A DNA stretch of 64,000 nucleotides, taken from positions 1 through 64,000 of the forward strand of contig NZ_JAASAF010000012.1 of assembly GCF_012726195.1 (NCBI RefSeq). Direction: 5' to 3'. The notes beneath the pieces were generated by a model that was not told where the DNA came from, made no database searches, and worked only from the letters and a program-made list of their open reading frames with translations. Positions 36,801 through 45,279 of the stretch are shown here, piece by piece. Every line of letters starts with the position of its first letter. Positions within the stretch are counted from its first letter, which is position 1. The translations under genes and the position numbers were made by a program. This DNA is from Rhodococcus sp. HNM0563. GTDB taxonomy: Bacteria; Actinomycetota; Actinomycetes; Mycobacteriales; Mycobacteriaceae.

Positions 36801-37209
36801 GCACCGACGTGGCGTGTTCCCATGCGCGCCGCGACGACACGCATACCCTCTCGACGAACCGCTGAGCGAATTCCGGACCGCGGGTCGCGAGGATCTCGGC
36901 TGCAAGGTCATCGCCCAGCCGGTGTGTGGACGGCATGATATGCGCGGCGCGACGCGCGTCGACACCGAGCCGGATCGCGAACAGGGCGAGGGCCGCGTCG
37001 TCGACGTCGACGAAGCTGATCCAGCCGTAGGTACGCTCGGCGATCTGCCCGAACTCGCCCCACTCCCCCGTGCGCAGCCCAGCGAGCGCGACACGTCGCT
37101 GCTCGTCGGTGCCGAGCGGGAGTGTCGGAGCCTCTGTGAGATCGGCTTTGCTCCAACCGAGTTCGGTGAAAATGTCGATCGCTGCGGCGAGTTCGTCGCT
37201 GACTGTCAC
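33763..37209 (-). CDS. Large helical-repeat protein of the SWIM locus (DUF6493-like)
   Basis: This is a 1148-residue protein rich in Ala/Leu helices throughout, consistent with a HEAT-like solenoid. The C-terminal third has a more globular segment with acidic tracts (EEDLDFDEWWRPEL) and basic tracts. Similar proteins occur beside SWIM-finger genes in Streptomyces and related genera under the label DUF6493; I infer the similarity from layout and composition. The GTG at 37209 overlaps the upstream SWIM gene (GTGA). The end overlaps the convergent SNF2 gene by 96 bases. Scaffold or DNA-associated function is plausible; no enzymatic motif is seen. Confidence 0.75.
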   Translation of the reverse strand: MTVSDELAAAIDIFTELGWSKADLTEAPTLPLGTDEQRRVALAGLRTGEWGEFGQIAERTYGWISFVDVDDAALALFAIRLGVDARRAAHIMPSTHRLGDDLAAEILATRGPEFAQRFVERVCVSSRRAWEHATSVHAGAAVRLIAHHRLPIPQHIEYLKDWAVYALGALTGEGELFPAERGWVDDAVIAELFADHARAAVAAGLPATGPFPATLMPAIDRGWIDRAEVVELCFAALDSAQRPGDRKAWLRLLTDELAVDETEFVERADAMVSLMSFGDGFVIEAVAPILIAAAAVDDDLLVDVLTVALNAPTKKARRVVLTAAAARHQPGDDTVAAVAELIADDAADGDQALARAAAVLRSAWAITASAPDTTPSPVQGLWQPTPEVWQVPRFDPGEATVETVTDAAALLLRRYTGVVDVEVERFLALANRLAHDDPDGARVALGGVRKNWIPGLAVVRTWLHGEPNYLADRINGGTEDDPWYRDRVWEVLHAREGAVVAQLGYVPVLLSTPTWVDLRIHPDDLLARLDTYAAADVVATEADLFAALTRLDTTLATAAHRTRARSLAVPVQTSAGTLLSVTAGRVLASYLDDPVVEPRLVHHREWDRWVAGDIRIPNSLSVFPKRLAFDEYRSADPATLPTWGDAAGLSVGHGDDASAGVLLRQIARRTTPLTPGLAVNMIGAQRGFHRGAAADGATAVVEAWQRGLLRPGVADARFLDWQTTPSGLAALARAGSELADEGMLSVLWPLFDDLIAAAVHETRMPPGAADLVEALDRWLPETQGGVDAGVADVDVLDLPGVRALAARSGSSRAVAAARALVARLPEPTRVPVEEPVHEEDLDFDEWWRPELSAAPAVDDGAVITATWEDASAASKFLCVDLEFPDRPGEMFRIRKGWFYDLEHEGQCAAVRYTDGDRPGGDRPDHGRDQVWLRWDEASKTMIVGEHRNWVDGTDGPVAGGSAAPLTTSMTAVVLVGACHGRPDMYSIRSILRDGLIGSGSVAVAMRALLTQPDVSPARLVRLLERDASLLPVLWPILVESIRYTSDLDGAAPRWLNRVLDVALLHAPLLREAGRRGLIPAEEAQWPGLDTLASRLGRSAASTKAKALVAALSPAEPHSVQERPDVLGGQGRGEHLSVVDDGREQLGLA

Positions 37210-38552
37210 GCGATGTCCTTCCGGTGGAGTCGTACGGCCAGGATGTGTCGGCACGGGCCGCGCCGGTCGACGTGGCGCAGGTACCAGGTGCAGGTGCATC
37301 GGCCCGTCTCGGCGGCCTCGTGGCCGACGGTGACGCGATGTTCCGTGGTGCCGCCGCTGCCGCGACTGCGGACCGACCATGTGTCCGGACCTGTCGCGGT
37401 GATTGCACCGGCTTCGACAAGCCCGCGCGCGCCGACGAGCCGCGGATTGTCGGTGTCGACGCGATCAGGATCGTCGGGAAGCTCACGGTGAAAGTAGGTG
37501 CTCTCGTGAAGGTCCCAGCCGATCCGTCCCGAGGACGCCAACACCGCGAGCGCACCGTGCACGGCAGTGCGGTCCAGGGTCGTCTCGCGGGCGAGCCGGT
37601 CGATATCGACGGAGGGTTCGAACGCGAGCAGCGCGGAGATCGTCTCGGCGTCGTCGCGCACCGTCGGCGAGGTGAGTGCCTGCAGCAACGCACCTTCGCC
37701 GGAGTGGCCGCGCCAGGTCTGTTCGGTCAGTCCGAGTACGAGACGTGCCGACGGGAGTGCGAATTCGACTGCGAGTGGACCGGGTTCGGAGCCATCGGAC
37801 CCGTACACGGTCATGCCCTGCACATGCGGCAGGAGACGTTTCGCCGCGGTGAGCCGGTGCAGTCCGTCGATGTGGACGGCGCCGCGGGTGGGCCGGGCGG
37901 CGAGTCGCACACCCGAGGTGGACGGTGTGAGCCATCCGCTGCGTTCCGCTCCAGTGGCCGGTGGGACCGTGGCCAGAAAACGGCGGGTGCCGGCTGCGTC
38001 GACGGTGAATGCGCAGTGCAGTTCGCGGTGCATCTCCGCGACGTTGCCGAGTGCACGCACCCAGCGGTCGGGCATCGCCACTGGGCGTTCGGTGTCCGTC
38101 CGGTGGGGATCGGACACCGTCATGCCATCGATCCCCACTGCGAGGTGCAGCAACGCATGCCGGTGCACCGATCCGAGTGCGCTGCGCATCGCCGGTCCGA
38201 TGTCGACGTTCGTGGTCCCGTGCGCGAGGGCACCGCCGTCGAAGCCGTCGGCAAGCAGGTCGAGGCGCGCGTGGACTCCGTTGCACGCCGAGAAACATTC
38301 GGCACGCAGTCGATCTCCGTGCGCGGTGAGCACCGGATCGCGCAACGACGTGGGCGTGTGCCGGAAGTACCGGGTAGCGGTGATGTCGGCCAGCACGAGC
38401 AGACCGCGCGCCAGGACCTGCGGGTGGGTCGCGAATCCACGGAAGAACGTAGGCGCCGCCACGATGCCGCGGGGTGTGAGGGCGGGGCCGAGAGCGAGGG
38501 TGAGCGCATCGTCGTCGAGCGTCGAGGCTCCCGTGAACGTTCCTGTGGACAC
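37206..38552 (-). CDS. SWIM zinc-finger domain protein
   Basis: This is a 448-residue protein with a C-terminal SWIM finger (C419, C421, C434, H436; RCTCTWYLRHVDRRGPCRHI). Most of the protein is alpha/beta without a recognised enzyme motif. It is coupled to the large helical protein downstream. The GTG at 38552 was chosen because the first family-like residues (TGASTLDDDALTLALG) follow; the longer open frame to 39272 runs antisense through mshC. SWIM fingers bind DNA or proteins and are common in SNF2 and MuDR-like proteins. Confidence 0.85.
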   Translation of the reverse strand: MSTGTFTGASTLDDDALTLALGPALTPRGIVAAPTFFRGFATHPQVLARGLLVLADITATRYFRHTPTSLRDPVLTAHGDRLRAECFSACNGVHARLDLLADGFDGGALAHGTTNVDIGPAMRSALGSVHRHALLHLAVGIDGMTVSDPHRTDTERPVAMPDRWVRALGNVAEMHRELHCAFTVDAAGTRRFLATVPPATGAERSGWLTPSTSGVRLAARPTRGAVHIDGLHRLTAAKRLLPHVQGMTVYGSDGSEPGPLAVEFALPSARLVLGLTEQTWRGHSGEGALLQALTSPTVRDDAETISALLAFEPSVDIDRLARETTLDRTAVHGALAVLASSGRIGWDLHESTYFHRELPDDPDRVDTDNPRLVGARGLVEAGAITATGPDTWSVRSRGSGGTTEHRVTVGHEAAETGRCTCTWYLRHVDRRGPCRHILAVRLHRKDIA

Positions 38553-38594
38553 GGCGGCAGTGTAGGGACGGGGTACGACAGTGCGGCTCCGCCG

Positions 38595-38638
38595 CCGTGC
38601 GCACTTCTGGTAGTTCGCGCTACCAGAAGTGCGCACGG
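38595..38638. terminator. 19-bp perfect hairpin terminating mshC
   Basis: The arms CCGTGCGCACTTCTGGTAG (38595-38613) and its exact complement (38620-38638) enclose a 6-base loop. It lies between the end of mshC and the start of the SWIM gene on the minus strand. It has no U-tract, which is usual for strong terminators in this group. Confidence 0.7.
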
Positions 38639-38644
38639 GTGGGG

Positions 38645-39886
38645 TCAGCGCAGTGGCACACCCAGCAGCGCGTCGACGGCGGCGGCGAACAGTCCCGGTG
38701 CGGAGGTGTCGTCGCCGCCGCGATCGACCGCGAATTGCGCCCACGCGTCGAGGGCGGCGAGGGCCTTGGGGGTGTCCAGGTCGTCGGCGAGGTGCTGACG
38801 CAACCGCGCGACCGTGTCTTCGGCGGACGCCGCGGACGACAACGCCGCTGCCCGGCGCCACAGATCGAGGCGGGACTGCGCGGACGCGAGCACGTCGGCT
38901 GTCCACGGCCGGTCGAGCCGGTAATGGCCGGAGAGCAGTCCGAGCCGGATCGCGGCCGGGTCGACGCCTTCGCCGCGCAGCTTCGAGACGAACACGAGGT
39001 TGCCGCGCGACTTGGACATCTTCTCGCCGTCGAGGCCGATCATGCCGGTGTGCACGTAGTGCCGCGCGAAGCGGCGGTCGCCGGTGACGGCTTCGGCGTG
39101 CGCGGCGGAGAATTCGTGGTGCGGGAAGATCAGGTCGCTGCCGCCGCCTTGGACGTCGAAGCCGGAGCCGATGCGGTTGAGGGCGATCGCGGCGCATTCG
39201 ATGTGCCAGCCGGGGCGTCCGTCGCCGAACGGGGACGGCCACGACGGTTCGCCGGGACGCCGGGCCCGCCACAGCAGGGCGTCGAGCGGGTTGCGTTTGC
39301 CGGGGCGGTCGGGGTCGCCGCCGCGCTCGCCGAAGAACTGCATCATCGTGGCGTGGTCGTAGCCGGATTCGTATCCGAACTGTTCGGTCGCGTCGACACG
39401 GAAGTACACGTCGGGGTACTCGGCGTCGTCGACGGTGTAGGCGGCTCCGGATGCCACGAGCTTCTCGACGAGTTCAACGACCTCGCCCACCGACTCCACG
39501 GCACCGATGTAGTCGCGTGGCGGCAGGACCCGCAGGGCTTCCATGTCTTCACGGAACAGAGCGGTTTCGCGCATGCCGAGCACAACCCAGTCCTCGCCGT
39601 CGCGGTCGGCGCGTTCGAACAACGGGTCGTCGACGTCCGTGACGTTCTGCACGTAGTGGACGTCGTGCCCATTGTCGCGCCAGATGCGGTTGACCAGGTC
39701 GAAGGTCAGGTAGGTGGCGGCGTGCCCGAGATGAGTGGCGTCGTACGGGGTGATGCCACACACGTACATGGTGGCCGTCGCGCCGGGGGTGACGGGGCGC
39801 ACCGCTCGGTCTGCGGTGTCGAACAACCTCAGTGGGGGGCCTTCACCGGGCACGGACGGAATCGCGACATCGGACCAAGACAGCAT
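38645..39886 (-). CDS. mshC: Mycothiol ligase MshC (Cys:GlcN-Ins ligase)
   Basis: This 413-residue ATP-dependent enzyme joins cysteine to 1-D-myo-inosityl-2-amino-2-deoxyglucopyranoside in mycothiol synthesis. It is a class I tRNA synthetase-like protein: [16 protein letters not shown] (HIGH-type motif, zinc-ligand Cys at about 43) at residues 41-56, and [10 protein letters not shown] in the KMSKS loop. Length and composition separate it from cysteinyl-tRNA synthetase, which is longer and lacks the characteristic N-terminus ([12 protein letters not shown]). It heads the cluster mshC, SCO1664, DUF3090, phosphomutase, uppP, although a plus-strand gene lies between. Confidence 0.95.
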   Translation of the reverse strand: MLSWSDVAIPSVPGEGPPLRLFDTADRAVRPVTPGATATMYVCGITPYDATHLGHAATYLTFDLVNRIWRDNGHDVHYVQNVTDVDDPLFERADRDGEDWVVLGMRETALFREDMEALRVLPPRDYIGAVESVGEVVELVEKLVASGAAYTVDDAEYPDVYFRVDATEQFGYESGYDHATMMQFFGERGGDPDRPGKRNPLDALLWRARRPGEPSWPSPFGDGRPGWHIECAAIALNRIGSGFDVQGGGSDLIFPHHEFSAAHAEAVTGDRRFARHYVHTGMIGLDGEKMSKSRGNLVFVSKLRGEGVDPAAIRLGLLSGHYRLDRPWTADVLASAQSRLDLWRRAAALSSAASAEDTVARLRQHLADDLDTPKALAALDAWAQFAVDRGGDDTSAPGLFAAAVDALLGVPLR

Positions 39887-40028
39887 GAACCCGAGCCTAA
39901 TGGAGTGGGCGGATCACGCGGCCTTGCCCCTGCTCCGCGGTCGTGCGTCACCGTGGATTCGGTACGGTTCGGTGTCGGCCACGACCACGTGTTCGGCTCT
40001 ACCGATCTCGAGATTGTGGGAGGTTCCC

Positions 40029-40982
40029 GTGGCTGGTGGTCTCGTCGCTCTGCTGGACGACGTAGCGGTACTGGCAAAGGCGGCTGCGGCGTCCATCGAC
40101 GATATCGGTGCAGCGGCCGGTAAGGCGAGCATCAAGGCTGCGGGAGTGGTGGTCGACGACACCGCCGTCACCCCCCGCTATGTGCACGGCTTCTCCCCCG
40201 ACCGCGAACTGCCGATCATCCGCAAGATCGCAATCGGGTCGATCCGCAACAAGCTGCTGATAATCCTGCCGGTGGCGATGTTGCTGAGTCAGTTCCTTCC
40301 GCAGGCACTGCCGTATCTGCTGATCGCCGGTGGTCTGTTCCTGTGCTTCGAGGGCGCTGAGAAGGTCTACGAGGCACTCTTCGGCGGTCACCACGCGAAG
40401 GAGGAGGTCCCCGCGGCAGTCCGCGGACCCGAGTTCGAGAAGTCGATGGTGAGCGGCGCGATCCGCACCGACCTGATCCTGTCGGCGGAGATCATGGTGA
40501 TCTCGCTGTCGTCGGTCGAGAACGAACCGTTCGTGACCCGGCTGCTGGTGCTGATCGTCGTCGCGATCATGATCACCATCCTCGTTTACGGTGTGGTCGC
40601 GTTGATAGTGAAGATGGACGACGTGGGCCTGTCGCTCGCTCAACGCACATCGACGTTCAGTCAGCGGGTGGGGCGCGCTCTGGTGGCCGCAATGCCGAAG
40701 GTGATGTCGGTGCTCACGGTGGTCGGTATCGCCGCGATGCTGTGGGTCGGTGGGCACATTCTGCTCGTCAACGTCGGTGAGGCCGGGTTCCATTGGCCTG
40801 CCGATCGCCTCCATGATCTCGAGCATTGGTTCGGTGAGCTCGTGCACGGTGGGCTCGGCGGTGTCCTGTCGTGGACCGCGGGCACCGTGACGTCCGCGAT
40901 TGTCGGGCTGATCGTGGGCGCGATCGTCGTGCTGATCGTGCATCTCATTCCGAAGCGGAAGAAGAGCTCCGAGGTCCACTGA
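40029..40982 (+). CDS. DUF808 family membrane protein
   Basis: This 317-residue inner-membrane protein of the DUF808 (YedI) family begins AGGLVALLDDVAVLAKAAAASIDDI, the family N-terminus. It has about six hydrophobic segments from residue 78 onward and ends in a basic tail (KRKKSS). GGGAGG lies six bases before the GTG at 40029. The frame is open upstream into the divergent mshC region and was trimmed. The function of DUF808 proteins is unknown. It converges on the SCO1664 gene. Confidence 0.9.
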   Translation: MAGGLVALLDDVAVLAKAAAASIDDIGAAAGKASIKAAGVVVDDTAVTPRYVHGFSPDRELPIIRKIAIGSIRNKLLIILPVAMLLSQFLPQALPYLLIAGGLFLCFEGAEKVYEALFGGHHAKEEVPAAVRGPEFEKSMVSGAIRTDLILSAEIMVISLSSVENEPFVTRLLVLIVVAIMITILVYGVVALIVKMDDVGLSLAQRTSTFSQRVGRALVAAMPKVMSVLTVVGIAAMLWVGGHILLVNVGEAGFHWPADRLHDLEHWFGELVHGGLGGVLSWTAGTVTSAIVGLIVGAIVVLIVHLIPKRKKSSEVH

Positions 40983-40988
40983 CCTCGA

Positions 40989-41786
40989 TCAGAAGGCAGG
41001 CCAGGGAATGCGTCGCTCCCCGACGGGGCGGGGCATCACGGGCCGCTCGAGCAGTGCGGTGATGCGGTGGTGCAGCGCTGCGGCTTCGTCGTCGGTGATG
41101 TGCTCGCACAACATGTCGGCGAAGTCTTCGTCGAACCGGCGGGCCAGCTTGTCGAGGTCGGTGAGCAGCGCCTGCTCGAGGGTGGAGTTCGCCCATCCCC
41201 ACAGCACGGTCCGGAGTTTGTTCTGAGAATGCAGGCAGATGCCGTGGTCGATGCCGTAGACGGTGCCGTCGACCCCTTCGAGGATGTGTCCACCTTTGCG
41301 GTCGGCGTTGTTGAGGACGACGTCGAGCACGGCCATCCGCTGCAGGCGGGGGTCGTCGGCGTGGACGAGCGCCACGTCGCTGCCGTCCATGTCGCGGGCG
41401 TGCAGCACGGGCAGCCACCCGTCGGGGACGGCATCGATCGGGCAGATGTCGACGAGGTCGAGCCGCTCTGCGGAGTCGTCGCGGGTGTCGATCCAGCGTT
41501 GCACCATGCCGGTCCCGAACGGGCCGTCGCGCAGCACCGTCATGGGGATGACGTCCCAGCCGAGTGCTTCGGAGACGAGGTAGGAGGCGACCTCACGACC
41601 GGCGAGGGTGCCGTCCGGGAAATCCCAGAGCGGGCGTTCCCCGCGGACGGGCTTGTAGACGCACCGCACGGTCTGCGAGTCGAGTGTGGCGTCGCAGACG
41701 AGCGTGGCGTTGCTGGCGTGCACGATCTGGCCGACGACGGTCAGGTCGCCGTCGGTCAGCACGCCGCGCACGTCGGGAACCGTCAC
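40989..41786 (-). CDS. SCO1664 family protein (PI3/4-kinase-like fold)
   Basis: This 265-residue protein matches the SCO1664 family, conserved next to DUF3090 in actinobacteria and related by fold to phosphatidylinositol 3/4-kinases: CVYKPVRGERPLWDFPDGTLAGREVA contains the ATP-lysine region, VLDVVLNNADRKGGHIL the catalytic Asp-Asn, and YGIDHGICLH the metal-binding Asp. The biochemical target is unknown. Its start is four bases from the DUF3090 stop. Confidence 0.88.
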   Translation of the reverse strand: MTVPDVRGVLTDGDLTVVGQIVHASNATLVCDATLDSQTVRCVYKPVRGERPLWDFPDGTLAGREVASYLVSEALGWDVIPMTVLRDGPFGTGMVQRWIDTRDDSAERLDLVDICPIDAVPDGWLPVLHARDMDGSDVALVHADDPRLQRMAVLDVVLNNADRKGGHILEGVDGTVYGIDHGICLHSQNKLRTVLWGWANSTLEQALLTDLDKLARRFDEDFADMLCEHITDDEAAALHHRITALLERPVMPRPVGERRIPWPAF

Positions 41787-41790
41787 TGCG

Positions 41791-42378
41791 TCAGCTCTCC
41801 TCGTCGAACCACGAGGTCGGATCGAAACCCGGGCTGCGGAGATACCCGTTGGTGCGGACGCAGATGTGGCCCTCGCCGCCGATGGGCTCGCCGCACAGCG
41901 GGCATGGGGCGCGTCCAGCGGAGATCACCATCTCGGAACGCGTCGCGAAGCCGCGCGCCTGGATCGGGGTCAGGAACACCCGGACCGCGTCGGGGCCTTC
42001 CTCGGTGTCGTCGAGTACGACGGATTCGTCGAGTTCGGTCTCGGTGACGGCGAGCAGTTCGACGACGACGGCTCCGGAGTCTGCGTCCCAGCCCAATCCC
42101 ATGGTGCCGACCCGGAATTCCGCGTCGATGGGAGTCTCCAGGGGGCTGGTGTCGACGTCGGCGTCGTCGGGCAGCGTGGTGCCGAACCGTCGGTGGACCT
42201 CTTCGAGCAGCAGTCCCATCCGGTCGGCGAGGATCTGGACCTGCTGCTTCTCCAGTATCACGCTCACCACCCGGGAGTCGTGTACGGCCTGCAGGTAGAA
42301 CACCCGGTCGCCGGGTTCACCGACGGTGCCGGCAACGAACCGATCCGGGGTCCGGAAGACGTGTATTGCGCGGGCCAT
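41791..42378 (-). CDS. DUF3090 family protein
   Basis: This 195-residue protein of the DUF3090 (SCO1663-type) family starts ARAIHVFRTPDRFVAGTVGEPGDR and has a CPLCGEPI (CxxC) zinc-ribbon-like element near residue 165 followed by GHICVR and GYLRS. It always travels with the SCO1664 protein and a phosphomutase-like protein in actinobacteria. Its function is unknown, and the four-base spacing to the next gene indicates an operon. Confidence 0.9.
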   Translation of the reverse strand: MARAIHVFRTPDRFVAGTVGEPGDRVFYLQAVHDSRVVSVILEKQQVQILADRMGLLLEEVHRRFGTTLPDDADVDTSPLETPIDAEFRVGTMGLGWDADSGAVVVELLAVTETELDESVVLDDTEEGPDAVRVFLTPIQARGFATRSEMVISAGRAPCPLCGEPIGGEGHICVRTNGYLRSPGFDPTSWFDEES

Positions 42379-42420
42379 TGCACCTCCTCGAGTTCGTCCA
42401 CTGTGCCATGTCGGTCACTG

Positions 42421-43155
42421 TCATTCTCCGCTCCGGGTGCCGTGTCCCTCCCGGGCGTCGTCGGCCTGGGCTTCTTCGCTGCCGCTGCCGGGCACTTCAC
42501 CTCCGGGAACGGACTTCGGGGCGTCGGCAACCGCAAGACCGGAGAGGTCGCTGCCGGTGTCGTTGACGCGCAACACGAAGGGCCGGGTATCGGTGTAGCG
42601 CACGACGCTGATCGATGCGGGCTCGGCGACGATGCGCTGGAAACCGTCGAGATGGGTGGCCAGCGCATCGGCCAGAATTGCCTTGATGACGTCGCCGTGG
42701 CTGCATGCGACCCACACAACGTCCTTGCCATGCTGGTGGGCGAGGCGGCGGTCGTGCTCTCGGATCGCTTCGACCGCGCGGGCCTGTACCTGCGCGAGTC
42801 CTTCGCCACCGGGAAATATCGCGGCGGACGCGTGCTGTTGCACGACCTTCCACAGCGGCTCGCGGACGAGGTCGCCGAGTTTACGGCCGGTCCACTGCCC
42901 GTAGTCGACTTCGGCGAGCCGGTCGTCGATCGTCGGCGTCAGTCCCCGGTCGCTGGCCAGCGGCTGCACGGTCTGTCGGCAGCGCAGCAACGGCGACCGG
43001 ACGATCTCGGTGATCTCGAGGCCCGTCAATCGGGTGAGGAGGTTCTTGGCCTGCACGTGGCCGACCTCGTCGAGTTCCACCCCGGGGGTGCGACCGGCCA
43101 GCATGTGGGAGGTGTTGGCCGTCGACCGTCCGTGGCGCAGCAGGATGACCGTCAT
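42421..43155 (-). CDS. Histidine phosphatase superfamily protein (MSMEG_4193 type)
   Basis: This is a 244-residue phosphoglycerate-mutase-like phosphatase. The catalytic RHG is in ILLRHGRSTAN (residues 4-14), the second His pocket is VACSHGDVIKAI, and an acidic C-terminal tail follows. It is the conserved neighbour of DUF3090 in actinobacteria. The substrate is unknown (sugar phosphates or phosphoproteins are both possible). Confidence 0.9.
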   Translation of the reverse strand: MTVILLRHGRSTANTSHMLAGRTPGVELDEVGHVQAKNLLTRLTGLEITEIVRSPLLRCRQTVQPLASDRGLTPTIDDRLAEVDYGQWTGRKLGDLVREPLWKVVQQHASAAIFPGGEGLAQVQARAVEAIREHDRRLAHQHGKDVVWVACSHGDVIKAILADALATHLDGFQRIVAEPASISVVRYTDTRPFVLRVNDTGSDLSGLAVADAPKSVPGGEVPGSGSEEAQADDAREGHGTRSGE

Positions 43156-43201
43156 GTGATCCAGCCTAGATGTCTCGTGACAACCGAGCGTCCGACGTCC
43201 G

Positions 43202-44047
43202 CTACGTCGCGGCGATCACGCCGGTGCCGAGCAGACCGAACAGCAGCAGGCCGATGATGATGCGGTATCCGACGAACCAGTACATCGAGTGGTTCACCAC
43301 GAACCTGAGCAGCCAGGCGATCGCCGCGTAGCCGACACCGAACGCGATGAGCGTCGCGACGGCGAGCTGAGCACCGGAGGCCTCGAGCCCCTCGCCGACG
43401 GGCTCGAACGCGTCGGGGAGGCTGAACAACCCCGACGCGAGGACGGCCGGGATGGCCAACAGGAACGAGTATCGCGCTGCCGCCTCGCGGGTCAGCCCGA
43501 GGAACAGGCCGGCGGAGATCGTGCCACCGGAACGGGACACGCCGGGAATCAGAGCGAGTGCCTGCGCCGAACCCATGATCAGACCGTCCTTGAGGGTGAG
43601 CTGCTCGACGGTGCGACGTTGGCGTCCGTAGTACTCGGCGGCGGCGATGACGAACGAGAAGACGATGAGCATGGTCGCGACGAGCCACAGGTTGCGCGCG
43701 ACCGTGCGGATCTCGTCCTTGAACACCAGACCGAGGATGCCGATGGGAATGGTGCCGAGAATCACATACCAGCCCATCTTGTAATCGTGGTTGTCGCGGT
43801 GCTCCTTGTGGAATACACCGCGGAACCATGCGCACAGGATGCGCCAGATGTCGCCGGCGAAGTACAAGAGGACGGCGGCTTCGGTGCCGAGCTGTGTCAC
43901 GGCGGTGAAGGACGCGCCTGCGTCTGCTCCGAAGAACAATTCGGAGACGATCCGCATGTGACCGGACGAAGAAATCGGCAGGAATTCGGTCAGGCCCTGC
44001 ACGAGTCCGAGAATGATGGTCTGCAGCCAGGTCATCGATTCGGTCAT
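43202..44047 (-). CDS. uppP: Undecaprenyl-diphosphatase UppP/BacA
   Basis: This 281-residue integral membrane enzyme dephosphorylates undecaprenyl pyrophosphate to recycle the lipid carrier for peptidoglycan and wall polysaccharides. The first signature [11 protein letters not shown] is near residues 21-31, and the second, PGVSRSGGT, is near 170. Eight or so hydrophobic helices are visible. The ATG at 44047 has GGAG nine bases upstream; the frame is open to 44212 without signature. It gives bacitracin tolerance in other bacteria. Confidence 0.94.
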   Translation of the reverse strand: MTESMTWLQTIILGLVQGLTEFLPISSSGHMRIVSELFFGADAGASFTAVTQLGTEAAVLLYFAGDIWRILCAWFRGVFHKEHRDNHDYKMGWYVILGTIPIGILGLVFKDEIRTVARNLWLVATMLIVFSFVIAAAEYYGRQRRTVEQLTLKDGLIMGSAQALALIPGVSRSGGTISAGLFLGLTREAAARYSFLLAIPAVLASGLFSLPDAFEPVGEGLEASGAQLAVATLIAFGVGYAAIAWLLRFVVNHSMYWFVGYRIIIGLLLFGLLGTGVIAAT

Positions 44048-44252
44048 GCCGCGACTCCGGCGCCGCCGCGGAATGAGGAAGGACGAAGGGTCGAGGTGCC
44101 CGCATTCGAAGAGCGCAGATTCCGGTTCACCCGCGAAACAGTACGCGGCGCGGCGGACCATCACTCGTCGTGCATCCGACATTAAGGTGCCAGTCAGGGA
44201 ACGGCGGTGCATCGATCGGCACGTTCCCTCCGGTCGGGAGGATCACAGGCGG

Positions 44253-45191
44253 ATGGAACACAGAACAGTGGGCTCGAGTGGGCTGCGCGTGTCGCGGCTC
44301 GGGCTCGGAACGTTGACGTGGGGGCGCGGTACCGACGGCGACGAAGCGGCGGCCCAGTTGTCGGCGTTCGTCGACGCGGGCGGCACTCTCGTCGATACGT
44401 CTCCCGCGTACGGCGACGGGGTCGCGCAGCGCATCCTCGCCGAACTGCTCGACGATGTGGTGCCCCGCGATGAACTGGTGCTCTCGGGCAGTTCCGGGAT
44501 CGACACCACCAAGCTGGGCGCCGGCCGGGTCGACTGTTCCCGCGGTGGGCTGCTCACGCAGCTCGACCACACGCTCCGCGAGCTGGGCACCGATCATCTC
44601 GATATCTGGCAGGTCGCGACCTGGGACCCGCACACACCTATCGACGAGGTCGCTTCGGCTCTCGAGTTCGCGGTGTCCAGTGGCCGTGTCCGGTACGTCG
44701 GGGTGCGTGGCTTCCTCGGGTGGCAGCTCGCGACCGCGGCGGCGTGTACCGGACGGCCCGCCCCGCTGGTGAGTACACAGGTCGAGTACTCGCTGCTCGC
44801 TCGGGGCGTCGAGGAGGAACTGATTCCCGCAGCTGCGCATCATGGCGTCGGTGTGTTCGCGGCGGTCCCGCTCGCCGGTGGGGTGCTCACGGGCAAGTAT
44901 CGCTCGGGGACGCCCGCCGACTCGCGGGGCGCCGACGACGTGCACACCGACGAGGTGCAGCGGTACCTGACGAAGTCCGCGGTCCGGGTGGTCGACGCGG
45001 TCGCTACCGCCGCGGACGGGCTCGGGACCTCTCCGTTGGCCGTGGCGCTGGCGTGGGTGCGTGATCGCCCGCACGTCGCCTCGGCCCTGGTCGGCGCGCG
45101 TGATCTGGCACAGTTGACGGGAGTGCTGGTCGCGGAGGAGCTGGCGTTGCCGCCGGCGATTTCGGCTGCACTCGACGACGTCAGTGCGTGA
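44253..45191 (+). CDS. Aldo/keto reductase-like protein lacking catalytic Lys and His
   Basis: This 312-residue TIM-barrel protein belongs to the aldo/keto reductase family. D48 and Y53 of the catalytic tetrad are present (LVDTSPAYGDG). The strand that normally carries the Lys (VLATK type) reads LVLSGSSG, and the strand with the His (LLQLH type) reads IWQVATWDP, so two of four catalytic residues are absent. The nucleotide-binding end (ALVGARDLAQLTG) looks normal. It may bind NADPH without standard reduction, or use another mechanism. GGGAGG lies upstream of the ATG. It is divergent from uppP. Confidence 0.85.
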   Translation: MEHRTVGSSGLRVSRLGLGTLTWGRGTDGDEAAAQLSAFVDAGGTLVDTSPAYGDGVAQRILAELLDDVVPRDELVLSGSSGIDTTKLGAGRVDCSRGGLLTQLDHTLRELGTDHLDIWQVATWDPHTPIDEVASALEFAVSSGRVRYVGVRGFLGWQLATAAACTGRPAPLVSTQVEYSLLARGVEEELIPAAAHHGVGVFAAVPLAGGVLTGKYRSGTPADSRGADDVHTDEVQRYLTKSAVRVVDAVATAADGLGTSPLAVALAWVRDRPHVASALVGARDLAQLTGVLVAEELALPPAISAALDDVSA

Positions 45192-45222
45192 GCTGGAACC
45201 GGCCCTCGCCGGTCCACCTCGC

Positions 45223-45241
45223 AAAGGTTAGGCTGTCCTGC
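45223..45241. promoter_or_regulatory. IdeR/DtxR iron-box-like site before the heme operon
   Basis: AAAGGTTAGGCTGTCCTGC matches 14 of 19 positions of the IdeR/DtxR consensus (TWAGGTWAGSCTWACCTWA), strongest in the GGTTAGGCT half. It lies 39 bases before the heme oxygenase start, where an iron-dependent repressor would act. Iron-loaded IdeR would shut off hmuO and probably the genes after it. Confidence 0.6.
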
Positions 45242-45279
45242 CAAGAGGTTGATGACGGGCAGCACAGGGAGGTGGGTCG

